The notes beneath the pieces are model-generated. The model made no database searches. It was not told the origin of the DNA and saw only the letters and a list, made by a program, of their open reading frames with translations. From contig JALKBU010000234.1 in NCBI GenBank assembly GCA_023091735.1, forward strand, positions 1 through 57,668: a stretch of DNA of 57,668 bases. Reading direction: 5' to 3'. Below are positions 46,051 through 55,619 of the stretch, piece after piece. The stretch's first letter is position 1. Each line of letters opens with the position of its first letter. The DNA is from Trichomonas tenax. Its lineage: Eukaryota > Parabasalia > Trichomonadida > Trichomonadidae. The position numbers and the translations under genes are program-made.

Positions 46051-49000
46051 TTAAACTTCGCGTTCAAGCATGTCATTATCATCAAAGTATAAATCCATGA
46101 GAGAACCAAATGCTTCTGAGATCGGTGGCATGAAAACGAGCATTGATATATCTTTATCATTCTTCATGAGTGCAGAAAGATCCATCTTAAAGCAGTTTCC
46201 AGAACTAATTCTTCTATCGAGTTTGTTTTGTTCAGAGACTTTCTCTTCACGTGGGAAATATCCGATTTTGATTGGTTCTCGAGAGAACTTGAAACTGGTA
46301 TCTCTAAATGTTCTTCTGACATAGCGTTTGCATAATTTACCTTTCAAAGCAGCAATCATTACCTTGTGATAAACAGCTGATGTGAATCCGAACATTTCGT
46401 ATCCATCGAAAAGAGGAATTAATATCTTTGTGTTTTTCTCGATTTCGGTTCTGTATTTTTCCCAACATTCATCAGGAGATTCTCCTTCTAGTGTAACTAA
46501 ATGATGCTCATTCTGTGCTTCAATGATAAACAGTGGAGCATCATTATGAATTTCAATTCTTTCCGTAACATAATCGAATGTTTCAGCAGCACCAATTGAT
46601 GGAGCAATTACTGTGGCTTTGTATCCATCAGGATAAACAGCATATTCATCGCAGCATCCTGTGATGTTACCAATAGATTCAAGCATAATCATATCAGAAA
46701 GTTTGATTGGTAACAAATTTTCGATTGATGGTCCTTTGTACTCGAAACATTGTCTTCCGTCGTGTGATGCATTTGCAAACATGTTCTTCATCTTCAATTT
46801 CAGTTTGAGATCAGAAGCGTATCCTGATGTCTGACACATAAATACAGGACTGACATATGAACAGTTGATGCCGTGCTTATCAAAGGCTCTGAATAATTCC
46901 AAATCTTCAGCACAAATCCTTGACAACAATTTCATATTTTCACGCATGTAATCGAAATCTTCCATTCTCGTGAGAATTAGATTAACAATATATTTTTGGA
47001 TTCTATCATGCAAATTCTTGCTCATCTGCTTCCTTGTGTTGGAGTTCTGTTCGTGACAGACATCAATGATTATTCCAAGAGTGTTCAGAGCCGACTGCGG
47101 ATCGATATCAGTGTCATCAATGTATTCGAGATATTCAATCTCTGAAGGATATCCATAAACAATCAATGCATCGCACATTTGTCTTTCTTCACTGGCTCCG
47201 ATGTGTACTAAGCTGTCTCCTCTTATCCTGTTATAAAGAATGAGCAGTAATCTGTGCAAATAGCATTTCAAGCGATACTTTCCTGAATATTTTGAATCCA
47301 ATGAAAAGTTGCGATATCCAAGTTCGGAAGCATCCTTCAATATCGCAAGATCATCTTCATATCCCCATCTTTCACTTGGCAAAACAGCATCAAATGTCGT
47401 CTTCTTGTGTGCTGCAAAGTCAGACTCAACAAGGTCATGAAGTAATGAAGCAATCTCGAAGTCGATCAAAAATTTTTTAATTCCAATAATGCGAATCAAA
47501 TTAACAATTGTTTCTTCGCATAATATAAATGTTTCTTTCGTCTTGAAGTCAAACTTTTGGAACAATTGTTGCGAGTAAAAGAAATAATAATGAATCTTCT
47601 CGATTACATTAACAACATGGAAAACGAAGTAAATCAGATTTTCGATATCATTCATTGAATGTTCCATTTTGAGTTTGTCAAGTCTGTGCATTCCGAAGTT
47701 CACCAAATGCATCAAAATGCTGTAGATCTCGTTATCGGTCCATTCAGGTGGAGGTGGTTCATTAGGAGCTATTATTTGGATCTTCCTTTTGATCTTCTTT
47801 GGAGGCTGAGGAGGTATTGGTTCTCGTTGTGGCTCTTGCTTTGATGTTTCTTGGATCTCTTCGCCTTTGACAACAACAAGAGCAACCTGGATTTCTTTCT
47901 TGCCGAATATTTTCTCGAAGAAATTTTCGTGATATGTAATTTCACTTTCGATTCCAGGAAATTCAGGATTCTGTGAACTAACTTTGATTGTATAAGTTTT
48001 GACTGGTCTTGTTGACCTTAATGATGAATTCGGAACTTTAAGAAGGTTATGGAGACAGAATCTAAGAACTGCGTTTAATCTCGCAAATCTCGGATGATCT
48101 TCATCAAGAATCTGTTCGATTGTGTAATGTTTGAACTGATATAACTGAGAATGGAAAGCGAAGTCAGCGCAATTATTCGTGAGGAGGCGAATCCTGTGAA
48201 CGCCTTTCCACTTCTTGAAATGTTTGAAAGCGAGCATATTGCAATATGAATCGTAATTAATAATTGTCGAAGGACAATAAAGCTCTGTAACGTCTTTATA
48301 AATTGTTTCCTGAGCAATGATTGGAACAGGATCATCAAGAATCCCCTGAACGAACTCTTCGAGGGGCACTGTGTTATTCTTGTCGTGTTTGACAGCATTG
48401 CGAATGCCATATTGTTCTAATCCAATGCCAAGAAGTTCCGCGGAATCTTTATCTTCAGTGATAATTACAATTTTTTCATCATGTCGCTCATTAATCAAAT
48501 TTGCAAGCACGAAAAGCTTTCCTGCATGATGCGTTTTGATTTTTCCGTAATTTGCAGAGCGAGCTTTCGATGGATCGAGCATAATTGGGTGATGACAAAC
48601 AGTGAGCAAATCAGAACATATATCGTGAAAATCCGCAGAATCTGCTGTTCCTGATAACAACAGAGGCCTTGCTTTGCAAATGATTGCTTTATATATACTA
48701 TATTGGTATTCATTCATAGGACAGAGAATGTTTTCTTCAAAGATTTCATCAGCACTGCGTCTTTCACGTTTTTCTTTCTCATGTTTTTCTTTTTCGGGGT
48801 TCTCTTTCTCAGGTTTCTCCTTTTCGGGTTTTTCTGTGTTCTTTTTGATGTGTGCGATTCCTATAAGTGATTCCAATGACTGTGATGAAGAGTTGATTAA
48901 GTAAGGAGCCAAATTTTCAACAAAATCTTCGACATTATGACACGATGCTGTGTAACTGGATAATAACTTGATGGTTGATTGCATTGAGATCTTAAGCGGT

Positions 49001-49893
49001 GACTCGAGGTTTGAAGCAGCAATAATTGTTGAATAAAACTTGTATTCACTCGCTTTCGTGAAAACCTTTTGGATACGTGTGGTTTTAAGATTAACATCAT
49101 CAAAAACTATGCAGGCCCATGGGAATCCCAATGGAATTGGATACTTTTCGCCTAAAAATAATTCTGTTGATATCAGGAAAAGATTAAATTTCTTTGGATC
49201 ATCGCCATCTAATATACAAAGCTTCTGCGTATTCTTATCCACATAGTCTTTTGAACTTATATTAACTTTCAGTTTCGAATTCTTATTTATAAACTCATTT
49301 ATTTTAGGAATCATTGCTTTTTGTGATATAATTAGTGTCGGAGGAAGACTTTTGTACCAATTATATATAGAAATAAATGCAATTAAGACGTTTTCTATCT
49401 TTTTTGTTTCATCTTTGTTGAAATAAAACGAGTTCGATCCATAAGCCCAGTTCCTGATAATTGCTTTTGCTTCTTTAGCGCGATTCTCTTTGCCTTTCGG
49501 AGTTATAATTGGAACTGTTTTATCTTTTGGAGGATATACAAATTTGTACTTAAATTCCATTTTTTGCGTTACTTTTACCTTTTTTGGCATGAGCTGAGAT
49601 ATTCTTTTGCGTGTTTGATGCTCTGGATCAGCATTTTTCGACTTTTCTGGTATTGTTTTCGATGATTTTGGCTTCTTTGTTGTTATTGTTGGTTTAGGTT
49701 CTCTATCTACAGGTTCTTCATCACTTTCTGAATCACTTGGACCTTCGCTTTCATTTGTGGAAGAAGAATCTTCTGATGAATCATCATCAGATGCGGATGA
49801 AGATGAATTCTTATCATCGGACGTTTCGCTGCCGTTTCCTTCATCACTTTTTTCTTCGTTTGAAGTTTGTTCTTTGCGATTTTTGTCCGACAT
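46051..49893 (-). CDS. CHD-like SNF2 chromatin protein with dead ATPase and FYRN/FYRC domain
   Basis: ATG at 49893, 1,280 residues. Order: acidic/Ser-rich N-terminus (1-90); degenerate SNF2 N lobe (about 120-345); a Glu/Lys repeat insert (PEKEKPEKENPEKEKHEKEK, near 355-374); a degenerate C lobe (about 390-590, including LLTVCHHPIMLDPSK and GKLFVLANLINERHDEK); a SANT-like stretch (EWTDNEIYSILMHLVNFG, 716-733) and a second (ERWGYEDDLAILKDASELGY, 841-860); FYRN (EYAVYPDGYKATV, near 1083-1095) and FYRC (about 1105-1185, with ECWEKYRTEI). The Walker A GKT is absent (DETKKIE in its place) and the DEAH-like box reads FDDVN, so ATP hydrolysis is unlikely. A chromatin or DNA scaffold role is inferred. 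The combination is unusual. Confidence 0.7.
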   Translation of the reverse strand: MSDKNRKEQTSNEEKSDEGNGSETSDDKNSSSSASDDDSSEDSSSTNESEGPSDSESDEEPVDREPKPTITTKKPKSSKTIPEKSKNADPEHQTRKRISQLMPKKVKVTQKMEFKYKFVYPPKDKTVPIITPKGKENRAKEAKAIIRNWAYGSNSFYFNKDETKKIENVLIAFISIYNWYKSLPPTLIISQKAMIPKINEFINKNSKLKVNISSKDYVDKNTQKLCILDGDDPKKFNLFLISTELFLGEKYPIPLGFPWACIVFDDVNLKTTRIQKVFTKASEYKFYSTIIAASNLESPLKISMQSTIKLLSSYTASCHNVEDFVENLAPYLINSSSQSLESLIGIAHIKKNTEKPEKEKPEKENPEKEKHEKEKRERRSADEIFEENILCPMNEYQYSIYKAIICKARPLLLSGTADSADFHDICSDLLTVCHHPIMLDPSKARSANYGKIKTHHAGKLFVLANLINERHDEKIVIITEDKDSAELLGIGLEQYGIRNAVKHDKNNTVPLEEFVQGILDDPVPIIAQETIYKDVTELYCPSTIINYDSYCNMLAFKHFKKWKGVHRIRLLTNNCADFAFHSQLYQFKHYTIEQILDEDHPRFARLNAVLRFCLHNLLKVPNSSLRSTRPVKTYTIKVSSQNPEFPGIESEITYHENFFEKIFGKKEIQVALVVVKGEEIQETSKQEPQREPIPPQPPKKIKRKIQIIAPNEPPPPEWTDNEIYSILMHLVNFGMHRLDKLKMEHSMNDIENLIYFVFHVVNVIEKIHYYFFYSQQLFQKFDFKTKETFILCEETIVNLIRIIGIKKFLIDFEIASLLHDLVESDFAAHKKTTFDAVLPSERWGYEDDLAILKDASELGYRNFSLDSKYSGKYRLKCYLHRLLLILYNRIRGDSLVHIGASEERQMCDALIVYGYPSEIEYLEYIDDTDIDPQSALNTLGIIIDVCHEQNSNTRKQMSKNLHDRIQKYIVNLILTRMEDFDYMRENMKLLSRICAEDLELFRAFDKHGINCSYVSPVFMCQTSGYASDLKLKLKMKNMFANASHDGRQCFEYKGPSIENLLPIKLSDMIMLESIGNITGCCDEYAVYPDGYKATVIAPSIGAAETFDYVTERIEIHNDAPLFIIEAQNEHHLVTLEGESPDECWEKYRTEIEKNTKILIPLFDGYEMFGFTSAVYHKVMIAALKGKLCKRYVRRTFRDTSFKFSREPIKIGYFPREEKVSEQNKLDRRISSGNCFKMDLSALMKNDKDISMLVFMPPISEAFGSLMDLYFDDNDMLEREV

Positions 49894-50445
49894 GAAAAAA
49901 AATTGAATTGTTTTTGTAAATTTTCACATCTGTGGGAAATTGGATTTATTCTCAATGTAAATTTAGATTTTTATAACATCTTAAAGCTATTCGCAAAGTT
50001 TTGCGCAAAAATCCCAAGAAATTGTGCAATCTTTGAATTTCAGTTTTGAATCAAAGCCTGACACATGTGCAAAATATATACAATGAATTACAAACCTAAG
50101 CTCTAAAGTTTATTAAGATTCTCATTAAAGTTAATTACTTCAAAGTTGTCGAATTTTAAATGAATGTTTCTCATTATGCACAATATTAATAGATATCATT
50201 TCACGATCAAATCATTCAATAGATGTAGAAAGTAATGTTCAGCATACTTATGCCAAGAATGGTAATGATTGGATAGAGTTCGCTCACTAAACATTTGACC
50301 GAATTTTTTTTTTAGTTTCAATATCTATGGATAGAAGTAGATTTCGAAGCCTAAAAATTAATAGAAAATGGAGTATCAATAAAAATAGATATAATGATAG
50401 AATCAAAAACATACACATTATTTTGTACGTTAAGTTTTATCACAA
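49894..50445. other. Divergent intergenic region, 552 bp
   Basis: Between the CHD-like start (minus) and the SPATA17-like start (plus). It holds both promoters; TATCACAAATG lies at the plus-strand start and a T-run ending TTTTTTTTCATG at the minus-strand one. No RNA gene or repeat supported. Confidence 0.45.
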
Positions 50446-51087
50446 ATGACTTCTTTTGCGAAAATCTTTCGAGGCAGACATTCTATTGAAGAAAGGTTCT
50501 TCGCTGCTGTAGAGCTAGCCCAGCAAAACGCTCAGAAAGAATTTGACGCCTCAGAGCGAATTAAACGCGCATGGAGAAAATATAAAACGCGAAAACAAGA
50601 CGAAAAGCTTCGAGATAGCGCAATAATTATACAAAAGACGTGGAGGATGTACAAAGCAACACAGGTTGTACATGTTCTGCGTGCAGAAAAATATCGACAA
50701 GAAAGAATCGACTATTTCAATAAACAGGCTGCGAAAATTCAAAAAGTATGGAGGGGATATTACGAGAGACAGCATGTGTTTAATTTCGCAAAGCAGAAAG
50801 AATATCTCAAACAAGTTAAAGAAACGAACGAGAAAATGGCTTATATGCTCGAAGGGTACTATGCAGATACGAACGAAAAGATCAGCAGACAACAATTCGA
50901 ACGAGAAGCACGAAAACAAGAAAATATCGCGCTAAAACAGCATTATTTAGTTTCAACTTCTGCTATTCCTTCAGTTTTCCAGCCTCCTGCATTCAATAAG
51001 GATGCAACAGCTCTTTCTGCGGTTGAGAATTTCATTCGAACTGTTAATAAGGCAAAAATATATGTTCCATCTGTAGGTCCACGTTAA
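50446..51087 (+). CDS. SPATA17: SPATA17-like IQ-motif protein
   Basis: ATG at 50446, 213 residues, the length of a compact SPATA17. Three IQ-type calmodulin-binding sites can be read: near 37-51 (ASERIKRAWRKYKTR), 59-73 (AIIIQKTWRMYKATQ) and 95-110 (AAKIQKVWRGYYERQ). After a charged helix, the family end-motif HYLVSTSAIPSVFQPPAF (about 166-183) is present. Known members are associated with ciliary axonemes and sperm flagella; here the flagellar apparatus is the natural site. It faces the CHD-like gene on the other strand (552 bp apart). Confidence 0.75.
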   Translation: MTSFAKIFRGRHSIEERFFAAVELAQQNAQKEFDASERIKRAWRKYKTRKQDEKLRDSAIIIQKTWRMYKATQVVHVLRAEKYRQERIDYFNKQAAKIQKVWRGYYERQHVFNFAKQKEYLKQVKETNEKMAYMLEGYYADTNEKISRQQFEREARKQENIALKQHYLVSTSAIPSVFQPPAFNKDATALSAVENFIRTVNKAKIYVPSVGPR

Positions 51088-51205
51088 TTTTTCTAAACTT
51101 GTTCTGTATTTTCTTTCTTAGCCAATCTTTGTTTTTTTCATATAAAATATTTTAAGAATAATTATATGTAACATAAAATACCTCTATAATTTTATATTGC
51201 ATGAG

Positions 51206-51850
51206 TTAGTAAACTTCACCGTCCTCACCTTGAGCCAATTCTTCTTCACCATCATCACTTGATGGTTGATCAACTGGTTCATCATATCTGTTGGAAGCAT
51301 CAGTGCCTCTGTATGTGCGTGCAATTAATTCTGGATCTGGAACTTTAGAATCTTCAGCAACTGTATATAAAATTTGTCCAACAGTGTAATCGCCATTAAT
51401 GATTAACTTAGGATTTTCGATTTGTCCAAATAACTCAACAACGCGTGTTGTTGGTTTCCTATTTTCAAGAACAAGTAGTGATCCAGGTTCAATTACTCTT
51501 TCGATGACATCTGCCATGCACAAGTTGCCAACTTTGTTGACAATCTTGCAAGCTGGGATTAAATTCCATGTATCAGGAATAGAAGCTGGTATATCACTTG
51601 GCTGGAATTCTTGCAGAGGAATTTCATGTGTAGATCTGATTGGCTTGTTGGCATCTAGATCTACTTCTTTGTATTGTTGCTGAAAACTTTCTAAGTCTTC
51701 ATCTGACGAATCGCTGACTTCCATCTCGACTATTTTGAAAGCATTTGCAGAAATAGGAACATAAGTCCTTTGCTCTCGTTCTTCTGTTTCTTTTTCTTCC
51801 TCTTCATTTCCAATTATACTGTGGTAAGCGGCCCATAAATCATTATTCAT
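51206..51850 (-). CDS. NAF1: NAF1, box H/ACA snoRNP assembly factor
   Basis: ATG at 51850, 214 residues. The Gar1-like beta-barrel is at about 95-175 and includes NLIPACKIVNKVGNL, GSLLVLENRKPTTRVVELFG and NPKLIINGDYTVGQILYTV. The C-terminal YRGTDASNRYDEP is a NAF1 hallmark (K/R-G-[TS]-DAS), which distinguishes it from Gar1. Acidic tails lie at both ends. NAF1 holds the immature snoRNP with dyskerin (Cbf5) during assembly of pseudouridylation guides and is later replaced by Gar1. The start codon is shared with a strongly motif-loaded divergent promoter at 51897-52042. Confidence 0.8.
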   Translation of the reverse strand: MNNDLWAAYHSIIGNEEEEKETEEREQRTYVPISANAFKIVEMEVSDSSDEDLESFQQQYKEVDLDANKPIRSTHEIPLQEFQPSDIPASIPDTWNLIPACKIVNKVGNLCMADVIERVIEPGSLLVLENRKPTTRVVELFGQIENPKLIINGDYTVGQILYTVAEDSKVPDPELIARTYRGTDASNRYDEPVDQPSSDDGEEELAQGEDGEVY

Positions 51851-51896
51851 TTTTGGTAAAAGGACAAAATTAAAAGTGTCATTGATAAATACTTTT

Positions 51897-52042
51897 TGTC
51901 AAATAGTGAAATTACAATGTCAAAATCCAAATCTAATTCGATTATTGTAACGAATTAATGTCAAATTAAATGTTGTAAACTGGAAATGGCAAATCAAATT
52001 TGTAAATTGTCAAAATGTTAATTGTAAATTAAAAGTGTCAAA
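51897..52042. promoter_or_regulatory. Divergent promoter with five TGTCAAA repeats
   Basis: Five exact TGTCAAA copies, all on the plus strand, at 51897-51903, 51918-51924, 51959-51965, 52008-52014 and 52036-52042, in the 200-bp spacer between NAF1 and the TPR/TM gene. A near copy, TGGCAAA, is at 51987. In AT-rich DNA less than 0.1 copies would be expected here. It is likely a binding site for one transcription factor controlling both genes. Confidence 0.6.
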
Positions 52043-52050
52043 TATCAAAA

Positions 52051-52959
52051 ATGAAATCAGAAGAGATTAAAAAAGAAGAAAATCCAGTGTTGACAACAGA
52101 GGATTTTGAAGGTTTATATAACCAAGGTTTTGCTTTGATGCAGTTATCAAAGCCAGCTGAAGCAATGCGAAAATTCAAGAAGCTTTGCCAAGCAGTTGAA
52201 TACCAATACAAAAACGGACATTTAACGGACGAAGATTTGTATTACGTGCCTTATGCCCTCAAAAGAATGGCCGAAATTTATCATGAAAGACCTGATCTTT
52301 ACAAAGCTCTTCTGCACATGAAAACCGCACGTTTGTTCATAGAATATCTTCACCCCGAGACAATATCTGAAGAAGAAGATAAAGATGATCCAAATCCACC
52401 AAGAAATATTCCATCTTTGTTTGAGAGAATGCACGCATGCTTTGATACAATAGATTCTCTAACTCTGCCGGATAGCAACGAAGTTATTAGAAAATTTTTG
52501 GAATCTAAGAGAATTCAAGATGAAAAAGTCGCTGCAAACAGCATGAAAGAAATCCAAGATGCTATGATACGTAAGAATGAACTCGAGAATGCATCAACAT
52601 TCGAAAAAATCAAAAATTACTTTAACACAAATCCAACAATATTAATTTATATTACAATTGGCTTATTTATCTATTTCATTGCGTTTTTCCTAATTATGGG
52701 AATGATGAAATCGGTCAGAAAGAATATAGAGAATGTCAGAGAGCAGAATAGAGCACATCACGAAAAGTTAGATCGAGAAAACAATGTTTACGAGTCAAAA
52801 GAAGGATTTGAAGAAGAGGAAAGACAATTCCAGGAGATGTTAGAAACATACCAACAATTGCCACACGGAAATACAAAAGAATTACTTCAAAAATTGCGAC
52901 AACAAGTAAGCAACTTTAAGAATATTCAGGAACAGAATGAAAAGAACCAAGAATTATAA
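52051..52959 (+). CDS. Tail-anchored-like TPR protein with one membrane span (302 aa)
   Basis: ATG at 52051, right after TGTCAAATATCAAAA. A TPR-like helical region (about 20-110, with GLYNQGFALMQLSKPAEAM and ALKRMAEIYHERPDL) is followed by a transmembrane helix at about 197-217 (TILIYITIGLFIYFIAFFLIMG) and then an acidic coiled coil (about 220-302). The membrane span is not at the very C-terminus, so the cytosolic tail would be long and coiled. I do not recognise the protein; a tether or an organelle receptor is possible. Confidence 0.6.
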   Translation: MKSEEIKKEENPVLTTEDFEGLYNQGFALMQLSKPAEAMRKFKKLCQAVEYQYKNGHLTDEDLYYVPYALKRMAEIYHERPDLYKALLHMKTARLFIEYLHPETISEEEDKDDPNPPRNIPSLFERMHACFDTIDSLTLPDSNEVIRKFLESKRIQDEKVAANSMKEIQDAMIRKNELENASTFEKIKNYFNTNPTILIYITIGLFIYFIAFFLIMGMMKSVRKNIENVREQNRAHHEKLDRENNVYESKEGFEEEERQFQEMLETYQQLPHGNTKELLQKLRQQVSNFKNIQEQNEKNQEL

Positions 52960-53259
52960 TTTTAAAAACAATTTATTTAACTCTCAAAGAATCAAAGAAT
53001 ATTCTTTTATTATTTTTGGCTTTAATTGTGCCAAACTCTATTTCTTGTTTTAAATTATCTATCTTTGTTTGAATATTATGTCTTTACTGCAAGCATATTA
53101 TATCACATGTAATTAGTTTGAATTTAATCAAAATATATAAAAAATGGGAGAATTATTGTTTTAAATATATAAAAGTTTTCATTGTTTATATAATAGCTAA
53201 TATTTATAATACTTTATAAAAGAAATCACTAATAAACAACAAAATAATACAAATAAAAA
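52960..53259. other. Convergent intergenic region, 300 bp
   Basis: Between the 3' ends of the TPR/TM gene and the TPR gene. A/T-rich, no ORF, RNA gene or repeat supported. Confidence 0.4.
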
Positions 53260-54723
53260 TTAAACTCCCTTCAAAAAGTTTTGGAACATCGAAGCATTGG
53301 CTTTGGCTTCATTAAATGGAGATTCTGAAGTAACAAAAGACACAAACTCTGATGGAAGAACGATACCTGATAAAATAACAGTGTCTGCTTGTTTTTCAAC
53401 AGGGTTCTGAACAAGTTCTTCAATATCAACCAATTTAAATTCAGCAAGCGTGCTAATGGTTGAATTCGGGCTTCGATTAATCAATTTAACAATTCGACTG
53501 CCAAACACATTGACAAGGCATTGCTCATTGAGGGAATTTGTGTACAATGCCAACGCATCATCTTTCTTCTGGTTTAACTCAAGAGCGAGACCAAAAGCAA
53601 TTTTATAATTGATATTTGTTGGATTCAAGACAACTGCGTTTTGAAATGCAACAGTTGACTGAGAATATTGAGACATCTTAATAAAACAGTATCCAAGCAA
53701 ATACCAAAAAGCGTGATCCATTCGATTCGAATCTAAAAGTTCTCTCAGCAATGAACTTGCGCTAAGATATTTCTCGTCCTGAATTAATTGATAAATGTTC
53801 AGTATTAATATATCCCGATCAAGCTGATCATTCGATTTTAGAATATTCATCTCAATCATGTCTCCTGCTCCGTACTTGATCTTAGAAAACATAATCTGCT
53901 TAATTGATCGATACCCTCCCATGGTGTGCACAGTGAAATAATTTGCAAAAGCACGATAATTTCCATCTCGGCGAACAATCGAATCTGTTTGTTGTAGAAT
54001 TACATCATACCTTGTAATGTATGGGGTCTCAAGTAATTTAATCGCTTCAAAATCATCAATTGATTCTTGAAATAATTTTAATCTTCTATAAGCGACACCT
54101 CTCAAATAATGAGAATAGAACATAATGTCATGATTTGTGTGGTCAACTGTTTTTGCTAACAATTCGATTGCGATAGTATATTCTGCTCTATAAAAGTAAA
54201 TGAAGCCAAAAACATATGGTTTTTCATCAGTGTAAATATCAAGTCCTTGTTGACGTGCTGCAATCAAAAATGAAGTTGCTCTAAATAAATCGCCTAATAA
54301 TAAAAATGCTAGGCCTAAGCTATATAAAATTCCGCATTCTTGATCATACTTTTGGTTGTCTGTGATAAATTTCATAATTTCGCGATAATAATAATCGAAT
54401 TGACATTGCTGTAAAATATTTTCGTCTAAATTCATGAAAAATGGAAGAATTTTCATTTTTGCACGTTCAGCTAAACGATGTGCGCCAATATTTTGCGCTT
54501 TTTCAAGCATTTGAAGCCATCCATTTAAAGATTTCTTTTCCAACGTTTCTAATTGCCCATTTAAATACGCTTCATTGTACGGAGGAGATGCAGTGGTGAA
54601 AGTTTTGACTGCAGGAATTCCAAGGAGCTTTTGAAATCCCGCAGATTCAAGTTTAGAATTATCTGATTCCATCAATAACAAAATAAGCAAAAAAAAATTA
54701 TTTTCTCTGAGCTCTTCCTCCAT
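53260..54723 (-). CDS. TPR-repeat protein (487 aa)
   Basis: Start at ATG 54723; one codon more would need TTG. Residues about 130-410 hold some seven TPR-like repeats (ILYSLGLAFLLLGDLFRATSF, IMFYSHYLRGVAYRRLKLFQ, AFWYLLGYCFIKMSQYSQS) with the canonical Gly-Ala-type positions and Pro/Asn turns. The N-terminus is a helical domain (about 20-110) and the C-terminus is acidic with a terminal helix. It might be a subunit of a cell-cycle ligase or a chaperone adaptor such as an APC/C TPR subunit, but no specific motif fixes that. No membrane segment. Confidence 0.65.
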   Translation of the reverse strand: MEEELRENNFFLLILLLMESDNSKLESAGFQKLLGIPAVKTFTTASPPYNEAYLNGQLETLEKKSLNGWLQMLEKAQNIGAHRLAERAKMKILPFFMNLDENILQQCQFDYYYREIMKFITDNQKYDQECGILYSLGLAFLLLGDLFRATSFLIAARQQGLDIYTDEKPYVFGFIYFYRAEYTIAIELLAKTVDHTNHDIMFYSHYLRGVAYRRLKLFQESIDDFEAIKLLETPYITRYDVILQQTDSIVRRDGNYRAFANYFTVHTMGGYRSIKQIMFSKIKYGAGDMIEMNILKSNDQLDRDILILNIYQLIQDEKYLSASSLLRELLDSNRMDHAFWYLLGYCFIKMSQYSQSTVAFQNAVVLNPTNINYKIAFGLALELNQKKDDALALYTNSLNEQCLVNVFGSRIVKLINRSPNSTISTLAEFKLVDIEELVQNPVEKQADTVILSGIVLPSEFVSFVTSESPFNEAKANASMFQNFLKGV

Positions 54724-54989
54724 CAATATCTAACTAAGTAATCTATCAATTATCATTTAATTCATGAAATGTCATATAGCAAAAGATATAAAAACATATC
54801 TATATAGTTAAATATCAAATAAATAGTTTTTATGTAAATATATATGATATTAAACATAATGCTATCAAAAAACTTTCACAGTTTAATATCGTATCACCTA
54901 TATCGAGGAGTATCTATTTTTAAGCTAATTTTAATCATCAATTTAAAGCAGGGTGTGGCATGGAAATACCCCCAATTTTAATCATAAAT

Positions 54990-55469
54990 ATGAATCAAAG
55001 GCCACCAAACCAAAGATTCCAGCATAAATATAATAGCTCAAACAACAGCAATAACCAATACAACCAGAACAGACAGAAACAGAACTTTAGCAAACAGAAC
55101 TCTGTTCCACAGGTTGTTTTAAATACAATAGACGTTAGAGAACAAATCCCGACATTTAAAGCGGAAGACTATGTAGGATTTAAGGATGTCTTGTTGGCTG
55201 CTTCTTTGCCAGGTGAATATTCATACGATGAAGAAAATAAAAAACAAAATTCTATTGAAAGAACATTTGCAGCAAATCAGAGAGTTATACAGTCATTGCT
55301 ATATGTTGCACAGTCTTTTTCGGACGTTACAGACGCTATTTCTCAACCGCCAAATCTATCACCAGTATATCTTGACATTGAGAGAACAAATATGAATCTT
55401 CAGGTATCCACTAATAGTCATGATATGCTTCGTAATACTATTCATGAAATTATTAATTCAGATCAATAA
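54990..55469 (+). CDS. Asn/Gln-rich hypothetical protein (about 159 aa)
   Basis: An ATG at 54990 is taken, just after TAATCATAAAT; an ATG ten codons upstream (54960) is also possible. The first 35 residues are Asn/Gln/Arg-rich and disordered (NQRPPNQRFQHKYNSSNNSN), then an acidic helical region follows (about 60-159, with QRVIQSLLYVAQSFSDVTD). There are no domains that I recognise. The upstream ATG falls in TAAAGCAGGGTGTGGCA (54943-54959), a sequence repeated at about 56952. Confidence 0.5.
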   Translation: MNQRPPNQRFQHKYNSSNNSNNQYNQNRQKQNFSKQNSVPQVVLNTIDVREQIPTFKAEDYVGFKDVLLAASLPGEYSYDEENKKQNSIERTFAANQRVIQSLLYVAQSFSDVTDAISQPPNLSPVYLDIERTNMNLQVSTNSHDMLRNTIHEIINSDQ

Positions 55470-55619
55470 TACACTTTGTTGTTATATAATTTACCATCAA
55501 AAAACGCATATCATAGGGAATTAAATCCTATACATCGCGGTAGTTGTTTTATTTGAAATTTATTTAATAAAAATTACAATAGTGTGTTTACAATTAGTTG
55601 GAAACCTCATATATTGCTT

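Noticed and set aside
48770..48850. Tandem PEKEK repeat as a microsatellite expansion of biological meaning
   Set aside because: Only a handful of imperfect copies within a linker of the CHD-like protein; ordinary low-complexity drift explains it.
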